Positions 16,584 through 24,370 of a DNA stretch of 64,000 nt are shown one piece after another (position 1 is the stretch's first letter; every line of letters starts with the position of its first letter). The notes beneath the pieces were generated by a model. That model ran no database searches. It was not told the origin of the DNA and saw only the letters and a list, made by a program, of their open reading frames with translations. Made by a program: the position numbers and the translations under genes. Source of the DNA: Bacillota bacterium (GTDB taxonomy: Bacteria; Bacillota; Clostridia; Acetivibrionales; DSM-1351); the NCBI GenBank assembly GCA_023400235.1, contig JAEXFI010000045.1, positions 124,001-188,000 of the forward strand. Direction: 5' to 3'.

Positions 16584-16669
16584 AGTCAATTACGGTCCAA
16601 GCCATCACTTTTAAATGCTTTTAAACCGACTTTGACGCAGTTTTGGTTTGAGGCAGGTAGTAATTGACT
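16584..16669 (+). other. Structured region closed by a 10-bp helix, upstream of the hemA leader
   Basis: AGTCAATTAC (16584-16593) and GTAATTGACT (16660-16669) are perfect complements, closing a domain that contains a second helix AAACC / GGTTT (near 16623-16649). It lies between the terminator and the pair-B leader. The arrangement resembles the P1-closed aptamer of a riboswitch, but I cannot match it to a known class. It might equally be a protein-binding palindrome or mobile repeat. Confidence 0.35.
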
Positions 16670-16689
16670 ATAGATTATGTCAGGGTGAA

Positions 16690-16802
16690 TAGCTTGAAAT
16701 ATACATGTTGTGTATCAAAGTGACTTTCAAGCAGCGAAAGCCACTGCGTGCCTTTCATTACTATTTGTGTACGCGCTATGCGCGTAGATGGAGATTAATA
16801 TG
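16690..16802 (+). promoter_or_regulatory. Pair-B leader RNA (copy 1) upstream of hemA
   Basis: This 113-nt leader ends at the hemA ATG and recurs upstream of a flavodoxin-like reductase (49888-50001) at close to 87% identity by eye. Hairpin 1 is GTGACTTTC (16720-16728) with GAAAGCCAC (16736-16744); in the other copy it is GTGGATTTC with GAAAGCCAC, so loop-side changes keep most pairs. Hairpin 2, TACGCGC-TAT-GCGCGTA (16770-16786), is a perfect 7-bp stem just before the GGAGA ribosome binding site. GCGTGC at 16746-16751 could instead pair with GTACGC in the hairpin-2 arm. A CTTTCAT-N-TTTGTG segment and ATGGAGATTAATATG resemble pair A, so both may be one family. Confidence 0.6.
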
Positions 16803-17867
16803 AAAATATACGTTATTGGACTGAATTACAAAACCACTCCAATTGAAATACGAGAAAAGTTCAGTGTGAACGGGGAGGAATACGGTGAAATACTGCGAGG
16901 CCTCAAAGGCCTGGAGGGTGTAACCGAATGTGCCCTGCTTTCCACCTGCAACCGTACTGAACTGCATATATATTCTGAGAATATGCTGCTTGATACGGCA
17001 AAAATTGAAGACTGCTTTTGCCGTATGAAAGGAATGGACATATATCAGATTAAGAAGTATTTCTATGTATATGAAGGGATCAACGCCATACACCATATAA
17101 TAAAGGTAGCTGCAGGCATGGATTCCATGCTGCTTGGAGAAGATCAGATACTGGGACAGTTCAAAAGAGCATATGAAATATCCATGAAGCACGGCACCAG
17201 CAGAGCCGTATTAAATACACTTTCGAGACTTGCCGTAACGTCTTCTAAAAAAATAAAAACCAGAAATTTGCTGCTGGGAAGGGCTGCGTCCTTTGCGACA
17301 CAGGCGGGACAGCTTCTTGAACTGCTGTATGAGGATTTGGTACAAAGGTCTGTTCTGATCATAGGCTCCGGTGAGATAGCAGGTACAGTTGTAAACCGGC
17401 TTTCTGAAATGGGTGTGGAAAATATTAGCATGACAACCCGGGACAAGGCCCACATGGGGAAAAAGCTTACCCTTAACCGCAGCATCATGCTTATAGATTA
17501 TAATGACAGGTATGAGTCTATAAAAGACAGCGACATTGTCATAGGAGCAACCTCAAGTCCCCATTACACTGTGACTCTGGATATGCTGGAAGCAAATATG
17601 AAGGACCCTCGTAAAAAGCATGTTTTTATTGATATGGCCGTACCGAGAGACTTTGATGAGGCCATATCAAACCTTGGAAATGTTGAGCTTTTTAACATAG
17701 ACCAATTGAAGGAATTTTCCAGGGTTAAAAAAGCACAGTTTTCATTTGATTATGAGTATATTGACGCCCAGATTGACAATCATACTGAAGAATTCCTAAG
17801 ATGGTTCAGAAACAGATGTTCTTTTAAGGGAATTAAAACAATACCTGCAGTTAATTGGGGGGAATGA
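16800..17867 (+). CDS. hemA: Glutamyl-tRNA reductase
   Basis: First committed enzyme of C5-pathway tetrapyrrole synthesis: reduces glutamyl-tRNA to glutamate-1-semialdehyde with NADPH. The start at 16800 puts the catalytic cysteine at residue 50 (LLSTCNRTEL), the usual position, and GGAGA lies just upstream. Other hallmarks are GLNYKTTPIEIREKF, GMDSMLLGEDQILGQ and the NADPH domain IIGSGEIAG. At 355 aa the protein lacks most of the ~80-residue C-terminal dimerisation helix region seen in longer homologues; it ends in VNWGE, 3 bp before the next gene. Either this clade has a short form or a compact dimer interface. Confidence 0.95.
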   Translation: MKIYVIGLNYKTTPIEIREKFSVNGEEYGEILRGLKGLEGVTECALLSTCNRTELHIYSENMLLDTAKIEDCFCRMKGMDIYQIKKYFYVYEGINAIHHIIKVAAGMDSMLLGEDQILGQFKRAYEISMKHGTSRAVLNTLSRLAVTSSKKIKTRNLLLGRAASFATQAGQLLELLYEDLVQRSVLIIGSGEIAGTVVNRLSEMGVENISMTTRDKAHMGKKLTLNRSIMLIDYNDRYESIKDSDIVIGATSSPHYTVTLDMLEANMKDPRKKHVFIDMAVPRDFDEAISNLGNVELFNIDQLKEFSRVKKAQFSFDYEYIDAQIDNHTEEFLRWFRNRCSFKGIKTIPAVNWGE

Positions 17868-17870
17868 GTT

Positions 17871-18509
17871 ATGGCGGTGTTTCCCATGTGCGTGGATTTG
17901 AAGGACAAGGAATGCCTGGTTGTTGGAGGCGGTGAGGTGGCGTACGGAAAAATCCGGCTGCTGCTGAGGTTTGAAGCCTCCATCACTGTTGCAGCTCCAG
18001 AAATATGTCCTTCTGTATCAGAACTTTTAAATGATAGCAATATTAAATATATAAAAGACAGGTACAATACAAAAATGTTGGAGGGCGTCTTTCTCGTGGT
18101 TGCTGCAACCTCTTCAAGGTCAGTTAATGAAGCGGTTTTCAGAGAGGCTGATGAAAGAAAGCTTCCGGTGAATGTGGTGGATGCTCCTGAGCTATGCACC
18201 TTTATTTTTCCGTCGGTTATCAAACGGGGAGCTTTGACCATAGGTATTTCAACCTCCGGAGCATACCCTGCCCTGTCAAAAAGGCTGAGAGTCATGGCGG
18301 AGGAACTGTTCACGGAGGAATATTCTCAATTGGTTGAATTGCTGGCAGAATACAGAAGCAGGATTAAAAGCAGCAGTCTGACCGGAGCTGAAAAGGAAAA
18401 ATTGCTGAATATTGCTCTGGATGACTTTTATTCCGCAGGGAATATTACCCCGGAGGCTTTGAAATCAATACTGCAGGTGTATTATAATAAATATGGCTTG
18501 ATAGATTAG
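17871..18509 (+). CDS. Precorrin-2 dehydrogenase / sirohydrochlorin ferrochelatase (SirC/Met8-like)
   Basis: Converts precorrin-2 to sirohydrochlorin and possibly inserts iron to give siroheme. The 212-aa protein has an N-terminal Rossmann site (CLVVGGGEVAYGKIRLLL) and the family motifs VVAATSSRSVNEAV, NVVDAPELCTFIFPSV and GISTSGAYPALSKRLR. It corresponds to the N-terminal module of CysG without the methyltransferase, which here is in cobA-hemD. The ATG is 3 bp after the hemA stop, with GGGGGGAATG overlap, so the genes are coupled. Confidence 0.93.
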   Translation: MAVFPMCVDLKDKECLVVGGGEVAYGKIRLLLRFEASITVAAPEICPSVSELLNDSNIKYIKDRYNTKMLEGVFLVVAATSSRSVNEAVFREADERKLPVNVVDAPELCTFIFPSVIKRGALTIGISTSGAYPALSKRLRVMAEELFTEEYSQLVELLAEYRSRIKSSSLTGAEKEKLLNIALDDFYSAGNITPEALKSILQVYYNKYGLID

Positions 18510-18542
18510 ATGATGCATCAGCACGGTGCTTTGCACTTTTAT

Positions 18543-18583
18543 CCATAGCTGTCTTTATGGGGCTTTAGCCTCAACCCAGCTAT
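18543..18583 (+). promoter_or_regulatory. Alternative-hairpin leader before hemC, resembling pair A
   Basis: The 121-bp gap 18510-18630 holds CCATA (18543-18547) able to pair with TATGG (18556-18560), and the overlapping ATAGCTG (18545-18551) perfectly complementary to CAGCTAT (18577-18583), with GGGGC-TTTA-GCCTC nested inside. The order TCCAT, CTTT, ATGGGG, TTT matches the hemB pair-A leader. A second small hairpin GTGC-TTT-GCAC precedes it. Homology to pair A is suggestive, not certain. Confidence 0.4.
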
Positions 18584-18630
18584 CTGCTTTACACTGATAG
18601 TAATATACTTATTGACGGAGGCGCTGGAGT

Positions 18631-19530
18631 ATGAAAAATATCATAAGAGTGGGAACAAGGGAAAGTGCGCTGGCGCTTGCACAGAGCAGGCTGATTGTGG
18701 GTCTTCTGGGCAGCAGGTACCCTCAGCTTCAATTTGAGCTTGTGGGAATGAAAACCAGAGGAGATGTTTTGCTGGATACCAGGCTGGACCTCATTGGAGG
18801 AAAAGGCCTTTTTGTTAATGAAATCGAAAATGCCCTCATTGAAGGCAGGTTGGATATGGCTGTCCATAGCATGAAGGATATGCCGGCGGTAATGCCGGAG
18901 CAATTGACTTTAGCCGCTGTTTCTGAAAGAGAGGACCCCAGGGATGCCTTGATAACAATGAACGGAAAAGGTCTGGCTTCACTGCCGCAGGGCTCTGTAG
19001 TAGGAACCAGCAGTATACGCCGGGAGGTTCAGCTCTTGAGCCTGAGACCGGATTTGAGGATTAGGCAGCTCAGAGGGAATGTGCTTACAAGGCTTGATAA
19101 ACTGGCTGCCGGCGAATATGATGCCATAGTACTGGCTGCCGCAGGAATGAAAAGGCTGGGGTTTTCTGACAGATGTACGGATTATTTCAAGGAGGAGGAT
19201 ATGCTTCCCGCCATCGGACAGGGTATTCTTGGCATTCAGGTCAGGAAGGGCGGGGAGCTTCAGGAGCTTGTGAAGTCTATAAACTGCAATGACTCCTGGC
19301 TTGCTCTGGAGGCAGAGAGAAGGTATATGCTCAGGCTGGACGGCGGCTGCACCACACCCATGGCCGCCCATGCCGTTATCTGCGGAGACAGCATGAAGGT
19401 AACTGGGATGCTTTGGGATGGCAGCAGGATTATCAGGGCGGCTGCAGAAGGAGACAAGCAGCAGGCGGCACAGTTGGGAGAAAGGCTGGCTGATATGGTG
19501 CTTGACGGGACAAGGTACAATTCAGATTAA
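18631..19530 (+). CDS. hemC: Porphobilinogen deaminase (hydroxymethylbilane synthase)
   Basis: Polymerises four porphobilinogens to hydroxymethylbilane. The 299-aa protein has IRVGTRESALALAQS, GGKGLFVNEIENALIEGRLDMAVHSMKDMP, GTSSIRREVQLL, RGNVLTRLDKL and the dipyrromethane-cofactor cysteine in LDGGCTTPMAAHA. Length is normal. GGAGG lies 9 nt before the ATG. It is separated from the sirC-like gene by a structured 121-bp gap. Confidence 0.97.
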   Translation: MKNIIRVGTRESALALAQSRLIVGLLGSRYPQLQFELVGMKTRGDVLLDTRLDLIGGKGLFVNEIENALIEGRLDMAVHSMKDMPAVMPEQLTLAAVSEREDPRDALITMNGKGLASLPQGSVVGTSSIRREVQLLSLRPDLRIRQLRGNVLTRLDKLAAGEYDAIVLAAAGMKRLGFSDRCTDYFKEEDMLPAIGQGILGIQVRKGGELQELVKSINCNDSWLALEAERRYMLRLDGGCTTPMAAHAVICGDSMKVTGMLWDGSRIIRAAAEGDKQQAAQLGERLADMVLDGTRYNSD

Positions 19531-19552
19531 ATAATAATTGATTAATTAGTTT

Positions 19553-19611
19553 AATTTAACCTTGTGTTCTGAATGTTACCGCATTTTTAATTTTCACTAC
19601 AGGTTAAATTA
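19553..19611 (+). promoter_or_regulatory. Third TTAAYY-N9-GGTTAA motif within a larger inverted repeat
   Basis: TTAATT-TTCACTACA-GGTTAA (19587-19607) matches the two motifs before hemA. In addition AATTTAACC (near 19553-19561) pairs perfectly with GGTTAAATT (19602-19610). It is only ~20 bp before the cobA-hemD start, so a bound protein or the hairpin could limit expression. It has no U-tract typical of a terminator. Confidence 0.45.
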
Positions 19612-19629
19612 TACTTTTTGGAGGAAAAT

Positions 19630-21177
19630 ATGGCTGGCAAGGTTTATATAATAGGAGTTGGCCCCGGGGACTACAAGCTTCTGACTTTGAAAGCGGCAGA
19701 AGCAATCAGAAAATCAGAAGTCATTGTATATGACAGGCTTATAGACAGCAAGGTGCTGAGCTTTGCCGGCCCGTGTGCGGAATTTGTAAATGTGGGAAAG
19801 CAGCCCACCCATCACAGGGTACCCCAGAAGGAAATAAACAAAATACTCGTTAAATATGCAATGGAGGGAAAAACCGTAGCCAGGGTAAAGGGAGGCGATC
19901 CTTTTCTGTTTGGCCGTGGCGGGGAGGAATGCCACTGCCTGCAGCAAAATGGAATTGAGTTTGAGGTTGTTCCCGGAGTCACCTCGGCAATTGCAGTACC
20001 TGCCTACGCCGGTATTCCTGTAACACACAGGGAGCATGCCTCTTCACTTCATATCATAACCGGACACCAGGCGGCTGCAGATGAAGCCGAGGCTGTCAAT
20101 GAAAGCCACTGCCACAAGGAGGATGAAAGCTCGCTTTCCTGTGATTTTAAGACTTTGGCGCTGCTGGAGGGAACACTGGTTTTTCTCATGGGGGTTAAGC
20201 ATCTCAAGGAGATAACCACAGGCCTTATGTCCGCCGGTAAAGCTTCGCAAACACCTGTGGCTGTCATAGAAAACGGTACACGGCCGGAGCAGAGAACTGT
20301 GTTTGGCACACTTTCTGATATACATCACATATGCAGCCGGGAAGCTATAAAATCACCGTCGGTAATAGTTGTAGGACAGGTAGCAGCGCCGGAACACAAG
20401 CTGGCATGGTATGGAAAGGAACTTCTTTCCGGCAGGAGAATAGTGGTGACAAGACCTGCAGAGCAGTCTGAAAAACTGGTCAGAGGCCTTGAAAGCCTTG
20501 GTGCTCATGTTACCGGATTTCCTGTAATTCAGACCTCAGAACTACAATGCTCAGAGCAACTGGACACCGCCCTGGTCAATATTCACCGGTATAGCTGGCT
20601 GGTCTTTACCAGCAGCAACGGGGCAGAGGCTTTTTTCAAGCATTTGAGGGAACTGAAAAAGGATATAAGAAGCCTGAAAAATCTGAAGCTGGCTGCTGTA
20701 GGTGCGGCAACAGAGGAAACCTTGAATTCCCACGGAGTATATTCAGACTACGTCCCCGGGAATTTCACGGGAGGACATTTACTGGAGGGCTTGCTAAAAC
20801 AGTTAAATACCACGGATAAGGTATTGCTGATAAATTCTGAACTTGCAAGGCCTGACCTGGCAGAAGGATTGAAGGCGGACGGAATCAACGTTGAGCAGAT
20901 TTCAGCATATACCACAGGCGTTAATAATCTCGAAGACAGGCTTGAATTTCTGCTGCCACAGGTAGAAAAGGCTGACTATATTACCTTTACCAGTCCTTCT
21001 TCCATAAAAGCCTTTATTTCCATATTAGGTAAAGATAGAGTTTTAAAACTCAGAGGCAGATTTATATGCATAGGGCCTGTTACTGCCGCAGCAGCCGAGC
21101 AGGAAGGCCTGGAGGCCGAAGTTTCAGCTGCCCATAGCTCTGAGGGAATAATCAATAAAATAATTGAGCTTTCATAG
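19630..21177 (+). CDS. Uroporphyrinogen-III C-methyltransferase / uroporphyrinogen-III synthase fusion
   Basis: Bifunctional CobA-HemD of 515 aa. Residues 1-~250 are the SAM-dependent methyltransferase (KVYIIGVGPGDYKLLTLKA, VARVKGGDPFLFGRGGEE, VVPGVTSAIAVPAYAGIPVTHR) making precorrin-2. Residues ~255-515 are uroporphyrinogen-III synthase (RRIVVTRPAEQSEKLVRGL, TFTSPSSIKAF). This puts siroheme and cobalamin branch synthesis in one chain, a common clostridial arrangement. An Asp/Glu/His-rich insert (~residues 148-172) interrupts the methyltransferase after TGHQAAADE. GGAGG precedes the ATG at 19630; an in-frame TTG at 19618 overlaps that site. Confidence 0.95.
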   Translation: MAGKVYIIGVGPGDYKLLTLKAAEAIRKSEVIVYDRLIDSKVLSFAGPCAEFVNVGKQPTHHRVPQKEINKILVKYAMEGKTVARVKGGDPFLFGRGGEECHCLQQNGIEFEVVPGVTSAIAVPAYAGIPVTHREHASSLHIITGHQAAADEAEAVNESHCHKEDESSLSCDFKTLALLEGTLVFLMGVKHLKEITTGLMSAGKASQTPVAVIENGTRPEQRTVFGTLSDIHHICSREAIKSPSVIVVGQVAAPEHKLAWYGKELLSGRRIVVTRPAEQSEKLVRGLESLGAHVTGFPVIQTSELQCSEQLDTALVNIHRYSWLVFTSSNGAEAFFKHLRELKKDIRSLKNLKLAAVGAATEETLNSHGVYSDYVPGNFTGGHLLEGLLKQLNTTDKVLLINSELARPDLAEGLKADGINVEQISAYTTGVNNLEDRLEFLLPQVEKADYITFTSPSSIKAFISILGKDRVLKLRGRFICIGPVTAAAAEQEGLEAEVSAAHSSEGIINKIIELS

Positions 21178-21210
21178 AGTGAAAGGAAAAATTATTTTCA
21201 CCGGGAGGAA

Positions 21211-21311
21211 AGGTTGAAAGAAAATTTAAAACATATAAAAATGTGGCACCGATTCCATGCCGTAACTTTCATGGGGTTTTGTGCAAGATTGGGGGCATGG
21301 AAATAAAAATG
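21211..21311 (+). promoter_or_regulatory. Pair-A leader RNA (copy 2) upstream of hemB
   Basis: Same 101-nt element as before the sulfite reductase. TTCCATGCC (21253-21261) and GGCATGGAA (21294-21302) are preserved exactly and cover the hemB start region. The competing hairpin TCCATG / CATGGG (21271-21276 region) keeps pairing through a G-U pair where the other copy has A-U. GCAC / GTGC flank the inner hairpin in both copies. Conserved pairing with small substitutions supports a functional RNA rather than a DNA repeat, but two copies are not proof of covariation. Confidence 0.6.
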
Positions 21312-22277
21312 GAACTGACTAAAAGACCAAGAAGACTCAGAACCAGTGAAGGCATAAGAAAGCTGGCTAGTGAGACCAATTTGAATATAGAAGATTTTAT
21401 CTATCCCATGTTTGTTGTTGAAGGCAGCGGTATTGAAAGGGAAATACCGTCCATGCCGGGTATAATGCATTATTCGGTGGACAGGCTGCTCCGGGAGCTG
21501 GAAAATGTACAAAAAGCGGGTATACCGGGGGTAATCCTGTTTGGAATACCTGATACAAAGGATGAGTCGGGTACAGGAGCCTTCATAAGTGACGGAATAG
21601 TTCAAAAGGCTCTCAGGGAAGCAAAAAAACGGTATCCCCAGCTGGTTCTTTCAGCAGATTTATGCCTGTGTGAATACACCAGCCACGGACACTGCGGAAT
21701 AATAAAGGATGAAAAAATAGATAATGACCTCACTCTGGAGGTGTTGGGAAGAGCTGCAGTAAGCCTGGCGGAAGCAGGTGCGGATATAATCGCACCCTCC
21801 GATATGATGGACGGAAGGATTGGAGTCATCAGAAAGGCTCTTGACAGCCAGACCTTCACCGACAGGGCTATTATGGCCTACAGCGTGAAATATGCCTCCT
21901 CCTTCTACGGACCTTTCAGAGATGCTGCCGGCTCAGCGCCTGCCTTCGGTGACAGGAAAACCTATCAGATGGATTATCACGGAAGAAAAGAAGCCATGAG
22001 GGAGATTGAGCTGGATATCGCCGAGGGCGCCGACATAATTATGGTAAAGCCGGCACTTGCATACCTGGACATTTTATACCAGGCGTCCACAAGGTTTGAT
22101 TACCCTATGGCGGCCTATAATGTCAGCGGTGAATACTGCATGATAAAAGCTGCTGCTCAAAAAGGCTGGATTGACGAAAAGGGTACTGCTCTGGAGGCTC
22201 TGACCGCCATAAAACGAGCAGGAGCCCAGATGATTATCAGCTACTTTGCAAAGGATGCGGCACTCTGGCTGAAATAA
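21309..22277 (+). CDS. hemB: Delta-aminolevulinic acid dehydratase (porphobilinogen synthase)
   Basis: Condenses two 5-aminolevulinates to porphobilinogen. The 322-aa protein has KRPRRLRTSEGIRKL, the metal-site cysteines in ADLCLCEYTSHGHCG, SDMMDGRIGVIRKAL, SSFYGPFRDAAGSAP and the Schiff-base lysine in IMVKPALAY. I use the ATG at 21309, where the conserved leader ends; upstream in-frame codons belong to the leader. It is 12 bp before hemL. Confidence 0.97.
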   Translation: MELTKRPRRLRTSEGIRKLASETNLNIEDFIYPMFVVEGSGIEREIPSMPGIMHYSVDRLLRELENVQKAGIPGVILFGIPDTKDESGTGAFISDGIVQKALREAKKRYPQLVLSADLCLCEYTSHGHCGIIKDEKIDNDLTLEVLGRAAVSLAEAGADIIAPSDMMDGRIGVIRKALDSQTFTDRAIMAYSVKYASSFYGPFRDAAGSAPAFGDRKTYQMDYHGRKEAMREIELDIAEGADIIMVKPALAYLDILYQASTRFDYPMAAYNVSGEYCMIKAAAQKGWIDEKGTALEALTAIKRAGAQMIISYFAKDAALWLK

Positions 22278-22289
22278 AGGAGACAGATA

Positions 22290-23576
22290 ATGAATAACTA
22301 TAAGTCAAGGGAAGTATTTGAAAAATCCTGCAAGCTGATGCCTGGCGGCGTTAACAGCCCTGTAAGGGCATATGGCTCAGTGGGGCTGATACCTCCGGTG
22401 GTTAAAAGTGGCAAGGGCTCCAGAATATTTGATCTGGACGGAAATGAGTACATTGACTATGTGTGCTCCTGGGGGCCCATGATTCTGGGACATGCTCATC
22501 CCCAGGTAATCGATGCTATAACTGCTGCTGCGGAAAAGGGCACCAGCTTTGGTGCCCCCACTGAAAACGAATTGCTTCTGGCAGAGCTTATATCAGAAGC
22601 AATACCTTCCATGGAAATGCTGCGGCTGGTAAGCTCGGGCACGGAGGCGGCAATGAGTGCAATCCGTGCAGCCAGGGGTTATACAGGACGGGATATGGTG
22701 GTAAAGTTTGAAGGCTGCTACCACGGGCACAGCGACGGGTTGCTGGTAAAGGCCGGCTCAGGTGCTTTAACCGCCGGTGTACCTGACAGTGCTGGAATTC
22801 CTGCAGACTATTCAAAAAATACTATTGTTGCCCAATACAATAATATTGAGGGCTGTGAAAAGCTATTTAAAAGCTATGGAGATAAAATAGCCGCAGTGAT
22901 AATCGAGCCGGTGGCCGCAAACATGGGACTGGTCATGCCGGAGGGGGATTTTCTCAAGCAGTTGAGGAGGCTCACGGAGCACTATGGCTCTCTCTTGATA
23001 TTTGATGAAGTTATTACAGGCTTCCGTGTGGCTTACGGAGGTGCCCAGGCGCTGTTTGGCATCATACCCGATCTTACGGTGCTGGGGAAAATCATAGGCG
23101 GAGGAATGCCTGTTGGGGCGTATGGCGGAAGGCGGGAGATAATGGAAAAGGTGGCTCCCCTGGGGCCGGTGTACCAGGCGGGAACACTTTCCGGCAATCC
23201 GGTAGCTGTTGCTGCTGGCATAAGCACCTTGAACATCATAAAAAACACCGGAGATTTTTACAGCAGGCTGGACTTCCTGGGTACTTCGCTGCAGGCTGCA
23301 TATTTACAGGCTGCCTCCCGCTCTGGAATAGATATAACCATTAACAGGCTGGGTTCTCTTATGAGTGTGTTTTTTTCCGGACAAAGAGTCAGTGACTATG
23401 ACAACGCCCTGAAATCCGATTTAAACAGATTTAAAAAGTATTTTTCCCTGATGCTTGAGGAGGGTATTTATATAGCTCCGTCACAGTTTGAAGCTCTGTT
23501 CATATCCTATTCCCATACAGAAGCAGATATGGAAAAAACAAGTACTGCCATAAAGCAGGTATTTTCAAGGCTTTAG
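22290..23576 (+). CDS. hemL: Glutamate-1-semialdehyde 2,1-aminomutase
   Basis: PLP enzyme converting glutamate-1-semialdehyde (product of HemA) to 5-aminolevulinate. The 428-aa protein has LMPGGVNSPVRAYG, VSSGTEAAMSAIRAARG, FEGCYHGHSDGLLVKAGSG, FDEVITGFRV and the PLP lysine in LGKIIGGGMPVGAYGG. AAGGAG precedes the ATG. Last gene of the tetrapyrrole set, followed by a strong terminator. Confidence 0.97.
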   Translation: MNNYKSREVFEKSCKLMPGGVNSPVRAYGSVGLIPPVVKSGKGSRIFDLDGNEYIDYVCSWGPMILGHAHPQVIDAITAAAEKGTSFGAPTENELLLAELISEAIPSMEMLRLVSSGTEAAMSAIRAARGYTGRDMVVKFEGCYHGHSDGLLVKAGSGALTAGVPDSAGIPADYSKNTIVAQYNNIEGCEKLFKSYGDKIAAVIIEPVAANMGLVMPEGDFLKQLRRLTEHYGSLLIFDEVITGFRVAYGGAQALFGIIPDLTVLGKIIGGGMPVGAYGGRREIMEKVAPLGPVYQAGTLSGNPVAVAAGISTLNIIKNTGDFYSRLDFLGTSLQAAYLQAASRSGIDITINRLGSLMSVFFSGQRVSDYDNALKSDLNRFKKYFSLMLEEGIYIAPSQFEALFISYSHTEADMEKTSTAIKQVFSRL

Positions 23577-23591
23577 TCCCGTATAGTCAAG

Positions 23592-23645
23592 AGTGCATGT
23601 TTCAAGGCCGGCATTTTCCTGCCGGTGAAACACGCACTTTTTTTA
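23592..23645 (+). terminator. Strong rho-independent terminator after hemL
   Basis: AGTGCATGTTTCA pairs with TGAAACACGCACT across an inner CCGGCA / TGCCGG stem, followed by TTTTTTTATTG. It isolates the tetrapyrrole operon from the sigma-factor operon. The remaining ~165 bp before 23813 is AT-rich and should hold the sigma operon promoter; TGAAC at 23744 resembles an ECF -35 element, but I cannot fix a -10. Confidence 0.9.
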
Positions 23646-23812
23646 TTGTCAGAGTATGAATTTAATTATGGGCTTGAATTTCCTTGCTTTATTGAGCTAT
23701 TCATATAGACTTTTCGGTATTAGTAAAATATTTTTTATAAAAGTGAACAAAAGCAATACAATATAAGTATAACAAACAGACGGGCATTTAACTAGACTGG
23801 CATGAAACGGAG

Positions 23813-24370
23813 TTGAATAGGTTGGGGGATACAACGGAATATTTGGTCCGAAGTGCTGGTCAGGGGAACAGGCAGGCTATGGCACAGCTGCTGAAGGAAA
23901 ACTATGAAGCAGTGTATAAATACTGCCTGAAGCTGACCTTTAGCAGGGAGGAGGCTCAGGACCTCACTCAGGAGGCCATGACAAGGGCAGTTGAAAAAAT
24001 ATGCCTTTTTGATGGGGAAAAATCGGCCTTCGGTACCTGGCTTGTAACCATTGCCAGAAACCTGTGGCTTACAGGGCTTAAGAGGAAAAAGCTTTTTGAG
24101 GGCCGCTGCAATATGCTTACTTTACCGGAGAGTTCTGATAATGCTATGGACAGGCTTTTTAACAATGAAGATTTGATAATGGCTGTCAACAACCTTTCTC
24201 CAAAGCTGAAAGCACCTGTTGTATTAAGGTACAATCTTGATTATTCCTATGAGGCTATAGCCAAAACCCTGGAGATACCTCTGGGAACAGTGAAGTCAAG
24301 AATTTCAAATGCATTGAAAAGTATAGGAAAGGAGCTGGAACACAATGGACAAGGAAAAGAGGATTATTGA
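23813..24370 (+). CDS. ECF RNA polymerase sigma factor (SigY-like)
   Basis: Small sigma-70 family factor of ~185 aa. Region 2 spans roughly residues 22-90 (QLLKENYEAVYKYCLKLTFSREEAQDLTQEAMTRA, GTWLVTIARNLW) and region 4 about 125-175 (LSPKLKAPVVLRYNLDYSYEAIAKTLEIPLGTVKSRISNAL). The five-gene layout (sigma, small membrane protein with N-terminal cytosolic helix, second small membrane protein, ABC ATPase, ABC permease) matches Bacillus subtilis sigY-yxlCDEFG. The start is uncertain: TTG codons at 23813 and 23822 both follow ACGGAG. The stop overlaps the next gene by 26 bp. Confidence 0.85.
   Translation: MNRLGDTTEYLVRSAGQGNRQAMAQLLKENYEAVYKYCLKLTFSREEAQDLTQEAMTRAVEKICLFDGEKSAFGTWLVTIARNLWLTGLKRKKLFEGRCNMLTLPESSDNAMDRLFNNEDLIMAVNNLSPKLKAPVVLRYNLDYSYEAIAKTLEIPLGTVKSRISNALKSIGKELEHNGQGKEDY

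Noticed and set aside
16690..16802. Cobalamin riboswitch before hemA
   Set aside because: GCCACTG resembles part of a B12 element, but the B12-box and the other conserved blocks are missing and the two-hairpin layout differs.
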